Shown in pieces: positions 15,758-24,365 of a stretch of 64,000 nt of DNA. The notes beneath the pieces are model-generated. The model made no database searches, was not told the DNA's origin, and saw only the letters and a program-made list of their open reading frames with translations. Position 1 is the first letter of the stretch. Each line of letters starts with the position of its first letter. A program made the translations under genes and the position numbers. Source of the DNA: Microbacterium maritypicum MF109 (GTDB taxonomy: Bacteria > Actinomycetota > Actinomycetes > Actinomycetales > Microbacteriaceae); NCBI RefSeq assembly GCF_000455825.1, contig NZ_ATAO01000024.1, positions 59,925 to 123,924 of the forward strand, given 5' to 3'.

Positions 15758-16735
15758 TCAGACGGAGAGCAGCTCCCGCTCCAGGCGGGCGAACGACGAC
15801 TCCATGCCGTCGGCCATGCCGGTGGCGAGGATCATGTCGCGCGTCTCCTTGTCGGGATACTCGATGAGCAGCGTGACGAGAGTCGCGCCGTCCTCCTCAT
15901 ACAGGTTCAGATCGTTGAGCGTCTCGGTGGGCATGCCCTGCATCCGCTCGGTGCTGACCGCCCGGCGCGGGGCGTCGATCAGCAGCGCCTCACCTTCGAA
16001 CCCGAACGGCTGCCCCTCGGTGTCGCCGACCGGCGCCCAGGAGTTCCGGTACGACTGGCCCACCTCGGTGGCGGCCACGCACTCCGTCATCTCCCAGCCG
16101 TCGGGTCCGAGCATCCACTTGCGGATGAGCTCGGGCTCGAAGTGCGCGCGCCAGACCAGCTCCCGCGGCCCCTCGACCAGGCGGGTGATGCGCACGTGGG
16201 TGTCGTCGAGCAGCTCCACCCGTGTGCCCTTGCCCTGCGCGTACTCGCGGAGATCCTGCAGCACGGTGTCGAGCTGCGCCATCGCCATCTTGATGCCTTC
16301 GACCTGGCCCATCTCGACGACCTGCTCGAGCGCGTCGACGGAGTCGAAGTGGCTCGTGGTCACCATACGGGTGCCCTCGGCGGTGGGCTCGAACGAGAAC
16401 GACATCCGCTGTGCGGGGAATCCGTCGAGCGGCTTTCCCTCCTCGTCGACGAACGAGTCGATGACCTCGAAGCCGTGCGGCGCGTCGATCGATACGAATT
16501 CCCACGCACCCGACGACTTCTCGCCGCGCGGACCGTTCATCGAGTAGACGGCACGCCCGCCGACGGTGTGGTCCCAGGCGGTGAAGGTGGCCGGCCATCC
16601 GGGAGGACCCCAGAAGCGCTCGAGCTGACGCGGGTCGGAGTACGCGCTCCAGACGCGGTCGATGGGGGCCGCGAAGTCGGCGACCACGGTCATGGTCAGG
16701 TTCTCGGCATCGGTGGTGACGTCGGTGACAGGCAT
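15758..16735 (-). CDS. SRPBCC (AHSA1-like) protein with two tandem domains
   Basis: This is a 325-residue cytoplasmic protein with two consecutive START-like helix-grip domains. The first (about 10-150) begins VVADFAAPIDRVWSAYSDPRQLERFWGPPGW. The second (about 165-320) begins VRITRLVEGPRELVWRAHFEPELIRKWML. Each has the DPxxLxxFW/W pattern of AHSA1-type ligand-binding proteins. It starts 3 bp after the ArsR regulator ends, the frequent ArsR-SRPBCC operon. The ligand or reaction is unknown. Confidence 0.85.
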   Translation of the reverse strand: MPVTDVTTDAENLTMTVVADFAAPIDRVWSAYSDPRQLERFWGPPGWPATFTAWDHTVGGRAVYSMNGPRGEKSSGAWEFVSIDAPHGFEVIDSFVDEEGKPLDGFPAQRMSFSFEPTAEGTRMVTTSHFDSVDALEQVVEMGQVEGIKMAMAQLDTVLQDLREYAQGKGTRVELLDDTHVRITRLVEGPRELVWRAHFEPELIRKWMLGPDGWEMTECVAATEVGQSYRNSWAPVGDTEGQPFGFEGEALLIDAPRRAVSTERMQGMPTETLNDLNLYEEDGATLVTLLIEYPDKETRDMILATGMADGMESSFARLERELLSV

Positions 16736-16737
16736 GT

Positions 16738-17127
16738 TCAGTCTCCTTGTTCGTTCTTCGTGGTGTCGCTCGTGTCGGATGAGCTGGGCCGAGGCGTCTC
16801 GGCCAGCAGGTCGTCGAGTCGGGCGATGCGCGACCGCCACAGCTCTTCGTATCGGGCGAGGAGCGCCCTGGCGCGGGCGATCATCTCGGGGTTCGCGCGG
16901 ACGAGCCGCTCGCGTCCCTCGGCGCGCTTGACGATGAGGTTCGCGGCCTCGAGCACGGCGACGTGCTTCTGCACCGCGGCGAACGACATCTCGTATTCGG
17001 AGGCGAGGGTCGAGACCGACTGCTCACGCTCGATCGTCCGGCGCAGGATGTCGCGCCGGGTCGACGTCGCCAGTGCGTGGAAGACACGGTCGACCTCCGC
17101 TTCGCTCAGTTCTCTTTGTGCAACCAT
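16738..17127 (-). CDS. ArsR family winged-helix regulator (SRPBCC-associated)
   Basis: This is a 129-residue regulator. The winged HTH covers about 10-90 (VFHALATSTRRDILRRTIE, SVSTLASEYEMSFAAVQKHVAVLEAANL), followed by a basic stretch RAEGRERLVRAN. It has no clustered metal-binding cysteines, so it belongs to the non-metal ArsR group that controls SRPBCC genes. A perfect inverted repeat overlaps its own start codon, which indicates autorepression of the two-gene operon. Confidence 0.88.
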   Translation of the reverse strand: MVAQRELSEAEVDRVFHALATSTRRDILRRTIEREQSVSTLASEYEMSFAAVQKHVAVLEAANLIVKRAEGRERLVRANPEMIARARALLARYEELWRSRIARLDDLLAETPRPSSSDTSDTTKNEQGD

Positions 17128-17134
17128 TTGGTTG
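17121..17134. promoter_or_regulatory. ArsR operator over the start codon
   Basis: CAACCA-tt-TGGTTG is a perfect inverted repeat that includes the regulator's ATG at 17125-17127. It shares the CAACC...GGTTG core with the sites upstream of the other ArsR/SRPBCC pair at 36174-36223. Confidence 0.65.
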
Positions 17135-17210
17135 TACGTTATGCCCGCGGAGCGGGTGTGTCAAGAGGGAAAGTGTCGAGATCGCACTCTCGCGCCATAG
17201 ACGGGGTGGG

Positions 17211-17216
17211 TATACT
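17211..17216 (+). promoter_or_regulatory. -10 element TATACT for the FGE-like gene
   Basis: TATACT lies 29 bp upstream of the ATG at 17245, in the divergent spacer with arsR, and matches the actinobacterial -10 consensus. No convincing -35 is seen. The rest of 17135-17244 shows nothing else I can identify. Confidence 0.45.
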
Positions 17217-17244
17217 CCCCGATCAACAGAATGGAACACTTAAC

Positions 17245-18630
17245 ATGTTACGTAATATTGATCCCGGGCCGACGCAGGGTTCCACGACGGCGGTGCGGGT
17301 CTCCGCCGCGGTCGCTCTGACGCTGGCTCTCGTCGCCACCTCGACCACGCCGGTCTTCGCCCAATCCCCGATGGGTCGCGGTGGAGCAGATGCCGCCCAT
17401 CGCGCACTCGACGATCTCGAGGAGTCGCTGGTGTGGCGATCCGACGCGAAGACCACCTATGGCGCCGTCGTTCCCGCGGTGAACGAAGCGATCCTCGCTC
17501 TGGACGAAGATCGCTCGAGGATCCCGCAGTACGAGAGCTTCAAGACGGCGTTGGAGCGGCTTCAGGTGGAATCCACCTATCTGCTCGATCTCGCCACGCA
17601 GCCCGGATACCAACCGGGCGTGCTCGATTCCGTGATGTTCCTTCAGGGTTCGGTGGCGGAATGGCAGTACCGCGTGGCATCGATGGACGACTCTCTGAAG
17701 AAACGCGACAAGACCCGCCCGGCGCGAGTGGAAGGATCGCGTGCCGATGTCAGCGCTCAGACGCAACCGGGCACGGTGTTCCGTGATCTTCCCGGCCTCC
17801 CGGAGATGGTCGTGGTGCCGAAGGGCGACTACGTTGCGGGGGCGACAGCGGAGGAACAGCAGATCTGGAACGTCCCGGAGAACCGTCGTGATTTCGAGAC
17901 GCCCCAGCGCGACGTCACGATCAGTGAGGCACTCGCCTTCGGCACGACCGAGGTGACGGTCGGTCAGTTCAGTGCGTTCGTCAAAGAGACGAAGTATCGT
18001 CCTCGCGGTGGAGCTCGATGGTGGAACCCGCGGGATCCTTCCGCCATGCAGTTCAACGCTGCGCTGGACTACCTGAATCCTGGATTCCCCCAGACGACCG
18101 ATTCTCCCGTCGTCGCGATCACGCGCGAAGATGCGAACGCGTACGCGTCATGGCTCAGTGCGAAGACGGGGGAAACCTATCGACTCCCCAGCGAAGATGA
18201 ATGGGAGTGGGCGGCGCGTGGCGGTGCGACCACGACGTTCTACTGGGGTGACGACCTCTCTCGCGTGAACGAGTACGCGAACAGCTTCGACCTCTCGTCG
18301 AAGGAGACCAACGGATTCGGCTGGGACAGCACCGGCGTCGACGACGGCTACCCGTACACCGCGCCGGTGGCAAGCTTCGCGCCCAACGGGTATGGGCTGT
18401 ACGACGTGACCGGGAACGCGCGTGAATTCGTCGCGGACGACTGGGTACAGGATCTCTCCGCCGCAGCGAACGACGGGAGCCCGCATGACGGCGGAGTACC
18501 GTTCCCCGTCGTGCGTGGGGGCGCGTGGAACTATCAGCCCCAGAATCTGCGACTGGACTATCGCAGCGCCTACTATTCGTCGGAGACCGCGACCAACATG
18601 TTCGGATTCCGCCTCGTGCGCGTGCTCTGA
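17245..18630 (+). CDS. Secreted formylglycine-generating-enzyme-fold (SUMF1) domain protein
   Basis: This is a 461-residue protein. The Sec signal peptide AVALTLALVATSTTPVFA ends near residue 38. A helical region (about 45-165) precedes the FGE-sulfatase domain (about 180-460), with MVVVPKGDYVAG, FGTTEVTVGQFSAFVKET, ITREDANAYASWLS, YRLPSEDEWEWAARGG, GLYDVTGNAREFVADDW and the C-terminal MFGFRLV. There is no cysteine in the whole protein, so the catalytic Cys pair of true formylglycine-generating enzymes is missing. It is more likely a binding or structural protein of this fold. Base composition looks somewhat less GC-rich than its neighbours, hinting at transfer. Confidence 0.82.
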   Translation: MLRNIDPGPTQGSTTAVRVSAAVALTLALVATSTTPVFAQSPMGRGGADAAHRALDDLEESLVWRSDAKTTYGAVVPAVNEAILALDEDRSRIPQYESFKTALERLQVESTYLLDLATQPGYQPGVLDSVMFLQGSVAEWQYRVASMDDSLKKRDKTRPARVEGSRADVSAQTQPGTVFRDLPGLPEMVVVPKGDYVAGATAEEQQIWNVPENRRDFETPQRDVTISEALAFGTTEVTVGQFSAFVKETKYRPRGGARWWNPRDPSAMQFNAALDYLNPGFPQTTDSPVVAITREDANAYASWLSAKTGETYRLPSEDEWEWAARGGATTTFYWGDDLSRVNEYANSFDLSSKETNGFGWDSTGVDDGYPYTAPVASFAPNGYGLYDVTGNAREFVADDWVQDLSAAANDGSPHDGGVPFPVVRGGAWNYQPQNLRLDYRSAYYSSETATNMFGFRLVRVL

Positions 18631-18660
18631 ACGGCGACGAAGACCGTCCACCACATGCCG

Positions 18661-18695
18661 CGGAGCGTCCTCGCCGATCGGTCGAGGACGCTCCG
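18661..18695 (+). terminator. Hairpin terminator after the FGE-like gene
   Basis: A perfect 13-bp stem (18661-18673 with 18683-18695) closes a 9-base loop, 30 bp after the stop. It has no U-run, as is common in actinobacteria. Confidence 0.75.
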
Positions 18696-18794
18696 TCGCG
18701 ACGGGCGCGACCAACGACCGCCCCGGCCGGGCTCGTCGGGCTCCCTGCTCCGGCAGAGTCCACTGGTGCCGGCGGCATCGCGTCACCGACATCC

Positions 18795-18806
18795 ATTCAC
18801 GTGAAT
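18795..18806. promoter_or_regulatory. 12-bp perfect palindrome upstream of the SDR gene
   Basis: ATTCACGTGAAT lies about 93 bp upstream of the SDR start at 18899 and is the only obvious symmetric element between the terminator and that gene. It could be an operator; the regulator is unknown. Confidence 0.4.
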
Positions 18807-18898
18807 CCACCCCACATTTTCAGGCGTAGGCTGGAGTGAAGGACGGACCGTCCGAGAAGATCTCCCGGCACCGCGCCCGCCCGGAAGTGGAGTCACTC

Positions 18899-19651
18899 GT
18901 GGCTCAGTACGACGTCTCGAACCGCTCGGCGATCGTGACGGGAGCAGGCAGCGGAATCGGACGCTCGACCGCTCTCCTGCTGGCGAAGAACGGCGCATCC
19001 GTCGTCGTGAACGACCTGAACGCGGAGCACGCGAACGCGGTCGTCGAAGAGATCCGCGCGGCCGGCGGCACGGCAGAGGCTTCAGTCGGCGATGCGACGG
19101 ATGCGGCCTGGATCGCTTCTTCCATCGAACTCGCCAACTCGCTCGCCCCGTTGCGCATCGGCGTCAACAACGCGGGCATCGGCGGCGCCAGCGCTCCGAC
19201 GGCCGAGTACGAGGACGAGGCGTGGGACAAGGTCATCGCGATCAACCTCAACGCGGTCTTCCGCAACATGAAGGCACAGATCCCCTCGATCCTCGCGAAC
19301 GGCGGCGGCTCGGTCGTGAACATCGCCTCGATCCTCGGCAGCGTCGGCTTCGCCGGCTCCCCCGCCTACGTCACCGCCAAGCACGGCGTGGTCGGCATGA
19401 CCAAGTCGGCGGCGCTCGAGTACTCCGCCAAGGGCGTGCGCGTGAACTCCGTGGGTCCCGGTTTCATCGACACCCCGCTGCTCGCGAACATGGGCGACGA
19501 GGCGAAGGACTTCCTCGTGAGCAAGCACCCGATCGGACGCCTGGGCCAGGCCGACGAGGTCGCGAACCTCATCGCCTTCCTCGCCAGCGATGCGGCGAGC
19601 TTCATCACCGGCAGCTACCACCTCGTCGACGGCGGATACACCGCCCTCTGA
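18899..19651 (+). CDS. SDR family NAD(P)-dependent oxidoreductase
   Basis: This is a 250-residue classical short-chain dehydrogenase. It has the cofactor motif TGAGSGIG, an NNAG motif (VNNAGIGG), a catalytic Ser in NIASILGS, and YVTAKHG as the YxxxK pair. It ends HLVDGGYTAL. The GTG start at 18899 is chosen because GGAAGTGGAG precedes it by about 8 bases and the conserved strand RSAIVTG follows. The last 21 bases plus ACA after the stop-codon T-G are repeated exactly at 33386-33408. The substrate is unknown. Confidence 0.88.
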   Translation: MAQYDVSNRSAIVTGAGSGIGRSTALLLAKNGASVVVNDLNAEHANAVVEEIRAAGGTAEASVGDATDAAWIASSIELANSLAPLRIGVNNAGIGGASAPTAEYEDEAWDKVIAINLNAVFRNMKAQIPSILANGGGSVVNIASILGSVGFAGSPAYVTAKHGVVGMTKSAALEYSAKGVRVNSVGPGFIDTPLLANMGDEAKDFLVSKHPIGRLGQADEVANLIAFLASDAASFITGSYHLVDGGYTAL

Positions 19652-19653
19652 CA
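19631..19653 (+). repeat. Left copy of a 23-bp direct repeat (3' end of SDR gene)
   Basis: The last 21 bases of the SDR gene including its stop codon, plus two bases after it, recur without a mismatch and in the same orientation at 33386-33408. The two copies enclose the catabolic island of about 13.7 kb. A duplicated gene 3' end is what integration of an island into that 3' end leaves behind. Confidence 0.75.
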
Positions 19654-19713
19654 CCACCCTTTTCTGCCTCGGTGCCCTGCCCGCCCGCGCAGATGCATGA
19701 ACAGAAACCAGAT

Positions 19714-19762
19714 GCAGGACGAAACGCCGGACAGCACTCATGCATCCGGCGTTTCGTCCTGC
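19714..19762. terminator. Bidirectional hairpin terminator between SDR and hisD-like genes
   Basis: A perfect 18-bp stem (19714-19731 with 19745-19762) with a 13-base loop lies between two convergent genes and would stop both. Confidence 0.85.
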
Positions 19763-19782
19763 GGGTGACAGCGGGCAGCGGG

Positions 19783-21099
19783 CTACTGGAGGGCGGCGAG
19801 CCGCAGGGTCGCAGTCGCGCTGTGAGCCGCCATGCCCTCCGAGTCGGAGATGACCTGCACGGCGTTCGCCAGCGCCGGGGTCGCCTCGCGCGTGATGCGC
19901 TGGTAGGTCAAGGGCTTGAGGAACCGCGAGACCGACAGCCCGGCGCTGTGCTTGGCTCCCCCGGCGGTCGGCAGCACGTGGTTGGTGCCGGCCATCCCCT
20001 TGTCGGAGTATGCGACCGTGCTCCACGGACCGAGGAAGATCGAACCGTAGTTGCGCAGATTGTCGTGGTACCAGTCGTCGTCGGCGGTCAGCAGTTCCAG
20101 GTGCTCGGGGGCGAGGTCGTCCATGAGCGCGGCGGCTGTCTCGCGGTCTTTCGCGACGGTCACGACTCCGTAGTCACGCCACGCGGCCCCCGCGATCTCC
20201 GCGGTCGCCAACGTCTCCAGCTGCCGGTCGATCGCGGCGATCACTGCGCGCCCGTGGTCCTCCGACGTCGTCACCAGCGCGGCAGGGGAGTTCGGGCCGT
20301 GCTCGGCCTGACCGAGCAGATCAGCAGCGACGAGCTCGGGATCGGCTGTGTCGTCCGAGATGACGGCGACCTCACTGGGACCGGCGAGCAAGTCGATCGC
20401 GACGGTGCCGAACAGCTGGCGCTTGGCCTCGGCGACGAACGCGTTACCCGCGCCGACGAGCATGTCGACGGGCAGTTCCCCGAGCAGACCGTAGGCCATC
20501 GCGGCGAGCGCCTGAACACCGCCGATGACGAACACCCGGTCGACGCCTGAGAGATAGGCGGCGTAGACGACCGCATCGTTCGCTCCTCCATCGGGCTGCG
20601 GTGGAGTGCAGGCGATCACGGTGGGCACGCCTGCGGCCTTGGCGACACCGACGGTCATGAACGCGCTCGCGGTGAGGGGGAACCGTCCCGCCGGCAGGTA
20701 CGCCCCGACACGGGCAACCGGGATGTACTTGGCTCCGGTGACGATGCCGGGCACGAACTCGGTCTCGAAGTCGGTCAGGTGCTCCCGCGAGGCTCGCGCG
20801 AACGCCTGCGTGCGCTCAGCGCCCAGTTCGATCGCGGCTCGGAGAGCGGGGTCGAGACGGTCACCGCTGCTCGCGATCTGCTCGGCGGTGAGCTCGATGT
20901 CCGTGCCCTGGTAGTTGTCGAGCTTCCGGGCGTAGTCGAGCACCGCATCCATGCCGCGCTCGCGGATGTCGGCGAGCATCGCGGTGACGGTTTCGATGAC
21001 AGCCGGGTCGCGCTGTGCAGCCGGCGCGTCGATGAGCGGAGTCTTGAGGTGGTGGAACGCGCCGTCGAGGCGGGCGAGCACTGTCGAGGAGGAACGCAT
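19783..21099 (-). CDS. Histidinol dehydrogenase family protein (paralogue 1)
   Basis: This is a 438-residue protein of the HisD family, zinc-dependent NAD enzymes that oxidise an alcohol to a carboxylate. The family residues are present: Gln264 and His267 (GQAEHGPNSP), Glu332-His333 (APEHLELL), Asp366 (YSDKG), GTNHVLPT and His426 (EGMAAHS). There are no other histidine-biosynthesis genes nearby, and a second paralogue lies 5.5 kb away. This fits the HisD-like catabolic dehydrogenases, such as the sulfopropanediol dehydrogenase HpsN, rather than histidine synthesis. It is divergent from a LysR gene. Confidence 0.85.
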   Translation of the reverse strand: MRSSSTVLARLDGAFHHLKTPLIDAPAAQRDPAVIETVTAMLADIRERGMDAVLDYARKLDNYQGTDIELTAEQIASSGDRLDPALRAAIELGAERTQAFARASREHLTDFETEFVPGIVTGAKYIPVARVGAYLPAGRFPLTASAFMTVGVAKAAGVPTVIACTPPQPDGGANDAVVYAAYLSGVDRVFVIGGVQALAAMAYGLLGELPVDMLVGAGNAFVAEAKRQLFGTVAIDLLAGPSEVAVISDDTADPELVAADLLGQAEHGPNSPAALVTTSEDHGRAVIAAIDRQLETLATAEIAGAAWRDYGVVTVAKDRETAAALMDDLAPEHLELLTADDDWYHDNLRNYGSIFLGPWSTVAYSDKGMAGTNHVLPTAGGAKHSAGLSVSRFLKPLTYQRITREATPALANAVQVISDSEGMAAHSATATLRLAALQ

Positions 21100-21122
21100 G
21101 CAGGAAGGCTAGATCCGCTGCA

Positions 21123-21144
21123 ATCATCCGACAACCCTGTTGAT
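21123..21144. promoter_or_regulatory. Candidate LysR-box in the hisD-like/lysR divergent spacer
   Basis: ATCATC-N10-GTTGAT is an imperfect dyad in the 76-bp spacer between the hisD-like start (21099) and the LysR start (21176). Its length and position suit a LysR recognition site. Binding is inferred. Confidence 0.45.
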
Positions 21145-21175
21145 ACGTGCCTTTCCATCGGGTTTACCATTGGCT

Positions 21176-22117
21176 GTGACCATCACCCAGCTGACGGCGT
21201 TCCTGGCATCGCTCGAACACGGCTCCTTCACCGCCGCGGCCGCCCACCTCGACATGACGCAGGCCTCTGTGTCCGAGCTCGTCGCGCGCCTCGAACGCGA
21301 ACTCGGCGTCACCCTGTTCACGCGCGGCAGCCGCCGCCTGTTGCCGACCACGGCAGCGCTCGAACTGCGGCCGCACGCGACGCAGACTGTGAGCGCGGTC
21401 CAGAACGGGATCGACACCATCCGGGCTTTGACGTCCCTTGAGCGCGGCACGTGCACCTTCGGGGTGCTGCGCAACGCGGCGTACTATGCGCTGGCCGACC
21501 TCGCCGAGACGTTCCACCACCGGCACCCGAACGTGCGGCTGCGGCTGATCGGCATCAACTCGGCACACGTCGCCCGCTCGATCGCGAAAGGCGAGTTGGA
21601 AGCGGGACTGCTCGTGCTGCCGGTCGACGAGGACGGACTGGAGGTGCGCCCGCTGTTCCGCGACGAGGTGCTCTACGCCTCTGCCACCCGAGACCCGGAC
21701 GATGGCCCCGTCACGATCGAGGAGGTCGCCGCCGCGAAGCTCGTGCTCTACGACGCCTTCGCCGGCTGGGATGACCCGACCCGACGACAGCTCCTCGAAC
21801 GCGCCCGCCTGCAGGCACTCTCGATCGACCCGGCCGTCGAGGTCGAGCACGTCGAGACCGCTCTCGACCTGGTGGCCGCCGGCACCGCCGACACGATCGT
21901 GTCGCGGTCGATCGCCGAGGCGGACGGCTTCCCGAGCGGTGTCCGCACATTCGCCTTCTCGGAGCCGATGCACGACACGATCGCGCTCGTGCAGCGCGAG
22001 GGGGTGCTCCTGTCGCCGGCGACACAGCGACTGGCCGAGCTGGCGGAGAAGATGCTGCGCGAGCGGCTTCCGGAGCACCGGGGTCGCACCCCCCTCGACG
22101 CAGACCCGCTCGACTGA
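21176..22117 (+). CDS. LysR family transcriptional regulator
   Basis: This is a 313-residue regulator. The N-terminal winged HTH reads TITQLTAFLASLEHGSFTAAAAHLDMTQASVSELVARLERELGV (in parts), and a periplasmic-binding-like effector domain runs from about 90 onwards. GTG 21176 is chosen because LysR proteins begin a few residues before the first helix; the in-frame ATG at 21140 would add 12 residues inside the divergent spacer. It probably controls the hisD-like gene at 19783-21099. Confidence 0.9.
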   Translation: MTITQLTAFLASLEHGSFTAAAAHLDMTQASVSELVARLERELGVTLFTRGSRRLLPTTAALELRPHATQTVSAVQNGIDTIRALTSLERGTCTFGVLRNAAYYALADLAETFHHRHPNVRLRLIGINSAHVARSIAKGELEAGLLVLPVDEDGLEVRPLFRDEVLYASATRDPDDGPVTIEEVAAAKLVLYDAFAGWDDPTRRQLLERARLQALSIDPAVEVEHVETALDLVAAGTADTIVSRSIAEADGFPSGVRTFAFSEPMHDTIALVQREGVLLSPATQRLAELAEKMLRERLPEHRGRTPLDADPLD

Positions 22118-22187
22118 ACTTCGCCCCCGATGCGGAGGATCACCCCGTGAGGAGGACTTCACCCCGTGGGGAGGAACCCGGCTGCCA

Positions 22188-22225
22188 AGTTCTCCGCCCG
22201 ACGCCGAGTTCTCCGCCCGACACCG
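22188..22225 (+). repeat. Two tandem 19-bp units, AGTTCTCCGCCCGAC type
   Basis: AGTTCTCCGCCCGACGCCG (22188-22206) and AGTTCTCCGCCCGACACCG (22207-22225) are adjacent direct repeats in the 193-bp spacer between the LysR and nitrilase genes. The same motif occurs inverted at 9908-9931. The first part of the spacer (22130-22180) has two CACCCCGTG-GGAGGA repeats. No gene is seen in the spacer. Confidence 0.65.
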
Positions 22226-22310
22226 CACTCGACGCGTGCACCCGACACGGCGCATCCTCGATACGCCACCCGGACCCGACTCACACCCCACCCGGGGCCG
22301 CGCCAGACCT

Positions 22311-23183
22311 TCAGTACAGCTCGGCCCGACGGTCGCCGAAGAGGTGGTTGTGCGGCGCCAGCGTCTTGTCCCGAGCTGCAGCGAGAGACAACCGCGCGGT
22401 GGCCCCCATCACGGCCCGGAAGGCGACGATCCATCCCTGCTCATCGATGATGGCGGTGCCGTCCGTCCAGTCGACGCCCCGCTCCGACCCCCAGCGGTCG
22501 GCGACAACCACCGGGAGCCGCGAGGAGCGGGCGGCCGCCATCGCCTGGATAAGCTCCGGAGCGTGCTCACCCGCGGGACGCGGCACGAGCGGCCAGTTCA
22601 CGGGCAGCGCCAGCACATCGGCCCCGGCAAGCGCGAGCCTTCGGGGCACCTCAGGAAACTCGTTGTCGTAGCAGAGCGCCACGCCCAGGCGTCCGAAAGG
22701 CACATCGACCACAAGACCGGCCTCCGATCCGCGGTCGAAGACGTGGATCTCCGCGCCCCAGAGGTGCGACTTGCGGTAGTCGGCCACGTGCCCGGTGCGG
22801 GTGAGTACCGCGGCGGAGTTGAAGAGCTGTTCGCCCGCCCGCTCCGCGGAGCCGACCACGACGACGGCGTCCTCCGGGATGGCCTCTTGCACGATGCCCC
22901 AGCGAGGATCATCCGCGGCGATCGACGCACCCCAGGCTTCCTCCCGATCGGCGAACACATACCCGCTCGTCGCGAGCTCCGGCAGCACGATCAGGTGCGC
23001 ACCCGTGCGGGCAGCCGCAGAGATGGCGTCGCGGATACGGGCGAGATTCCCGTCCACGTCGCCGAGCACGATCTCCGGCGAGAGGGCGACGGCCCTGATC
23101 TCGTCGTCCGGCGTCGACGCGGTAGCCGAGACGCCGGAGCGCGAGGGGCGGTCCGCGCCTCGCGCTCCTTCGCCCTCAGTCAT
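22311..23183 (-). CDS. Carbon-nitrogen hydrolase (nitrilase superfamily)
   Basis: This is a 290-residue cytoplasmic amidase-type enzyme. The catalytic triad is complete: Glu69 (VLPELATSGY), Lys138 (DYRKSHLW) and Cys171 (LCYDNEFPE). The superfamily hydrolyses amides or nitriles through a cysteine thioester. About 28 extra N-terminal residues precede the first strand, so a later start is possible. Its 5' end overlaps the bicupin gene by 8 bases, making it the third gene of an NTF2-bicupin-amidase operon. Substrate unknown. Confidence 0.88.
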   Translation of the reverse strand: MTEGEGARGADRPSRSGVSATASTPDDEIRAVALSPEIVLGDVDGNLARIRDAISAAARTGAHLIVLPELATSGYVFADREEAWGASIAADDPRWGIVQEAIPEDAVVVVGSAERAGEQLFNSAAVLTRTGHVADYRKSHLWGAEIHVFDRGSEAGLVVDVPFGRLGVALCYDNEFPEVPRRLALAGADVLALPVNWPLVPRPAGEHAPELIQAMAAARSSRLPVVVADRWGSERGVDWTDGTAIIDEQGWIVAFRAVMGATARLSLAAARDKTLAPHNHLFGDRRAELY

Positions 23184-24345
23184 CCTCTGTGGCGGTGACC
23201 ATCACCCCGAGAGGCGCGAGGTAGCCGTTGGGGTCGATCGTCCAGTCGGCCGCGGCTGCGGCTTCGACGACCTCCGGTGCCCACTCGAGGTAGACACGGT
23301 CATCGCCGCCGTTGATCACGAGCACCGTGCCGGTTCCGTTCTCGTCACCCTCGATGCAGGTGTATGAGCGCCAGGCCCCCTCGGGAACCGAGAAGGCGTC
23401 GCCGGGGCCGAGGTTCACGGTGGTCGTGGAGTCGTCGTTGAGCGTGACCTCCCAACGACCGGTCGTGAACAGCAGGGCCTGAGTCTTGTCGTGGCGGTGG
23501 CGGAGCACTCCCTGGCCGGGCTCGGCCTTCACCCACGCGAGGTTGAAGGAATGGGGTTCGTGCACGTTCGGCACCTGACGGCGGTTCTCCGACATTCCGT
23601 AGCCGATCGCGGTGGCGAGCTCGACGCGTCCACCCTCGACCGCTGCGCACAGCAGCGCGGCTGCGGAGTACTTGCGGTCACCCGGCTGGATCACGCGCGA
23701 GCGCATGTCCTCGACCGTATACGTCGTGAGCTCGTCGATGTAGTGCTGCTTCATCGGTGTGATCAGCGCCACGTCGTCCGGCAGCACGTCGCCGGCGACG
23801 GTGTCGATCAGCCGGTTGTCGGCGGTGAGGTGCAGGCCATACGACTCCGCCTCGCGCAGAACCGACGGGCCCCAGATGATGCCGCCGTTGTCGTCGCGAC
23901 CGAGCACCGTGTACAGGATGCCGTCGTCCGGACCCTCGTTCGTGAACCCGCGGAAGATCCAGGTCGGGATCGTCACGATGTCGCCGTCGTGGCTGACGTA
24001 TTCACCCTGCGTGCCGTCCACGCCCCAGCGGAGGCGGAACTCGCCGCCGAGGTTGATGAACACCTCGGCTGTGAAGTGCAGATGCAGATTGTTCGAGATG
24101 CCGTTCGGCATGCCGGCTGCGCCCGTGTTGAACCCGTGGTTCTCCTCGAGGTTCACATACTGGTTCGCGTTCTGCGAGACCCCGGCGCCGATGAAGGCGT
24201 AGTTCTCCTTGCGGTCGGACCCCGGGGTGCGGCAGTCGATGAACGCCGAGTTGCAGGGCACCCAATCGGTACGCCGGATGGTCCGACGCTCGATCTCCGC
24301 GGTGTCGACGATGATCGTCTTCGTGTCGTCGATGACGTCACTCAT
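23176..24345 (-). CDS. Bicupin (two-domain cupin) protein
   Basis: This is a 389-residue soluble protein with two beta-barrel cupin domains. The first carries NNLHLHFTAEVFINLGGEFRLRWG (about 98-121). The second carries GVLRHRHDKTQALLFTTGRWEV, whose HRH triplet and later acidic residue form a likely metal site. Bicupins include dioxygenases and isomerases; I cannot assign a reaction. ATG 24345 follows GAAGGAGAG. It lies between the NTF2-type and nitrilase-type genes and overlaps the latter. Confidence 0.8.
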   Translation of the reverse strand: MSDVIDDTKTIIVDTAEIERRTIRRTDWVPCNSAFIDCRTPGSDRKENYAFIGAGVSQNANQYVNLEENHGFNTGAAGMPNGISNNLHLHFTAEVFINLGGEFRLRWGVDGTQGEYVSHDGDIVTIPTWIFRGFTNEGPDDGILYTVLGRDDNGGIIWGPSVLREAESYGLHLTADNRLIDTVAGDVLPDDVALITPMKQHYIDELTTYTVEDMRSRVIQPGDRKYSAAALLCAAVEGGRVELATAIGYGMSENRRQVPNVHEPHSFNLAWVKAEPGQGVLRHRHDKTQALLFTTGRWEVTLNDDSTTTVNLGPGDAFSVPEGAWRSYTCIEGDENGTGTVLVINGGDDRVYLEWAPEVVEAAAAADWTIDPNGYLAPLGVMVTATEDD

Positions 24346-24365
24346 GTTCTTCTCTCCTTCAGGAA

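Noticed and set aside
17245..18630. Sulfatase-maturing formylglycine-generating enzyme
   Set aside because: The protein has no cysteine, and no sulfatase gene is nearby.
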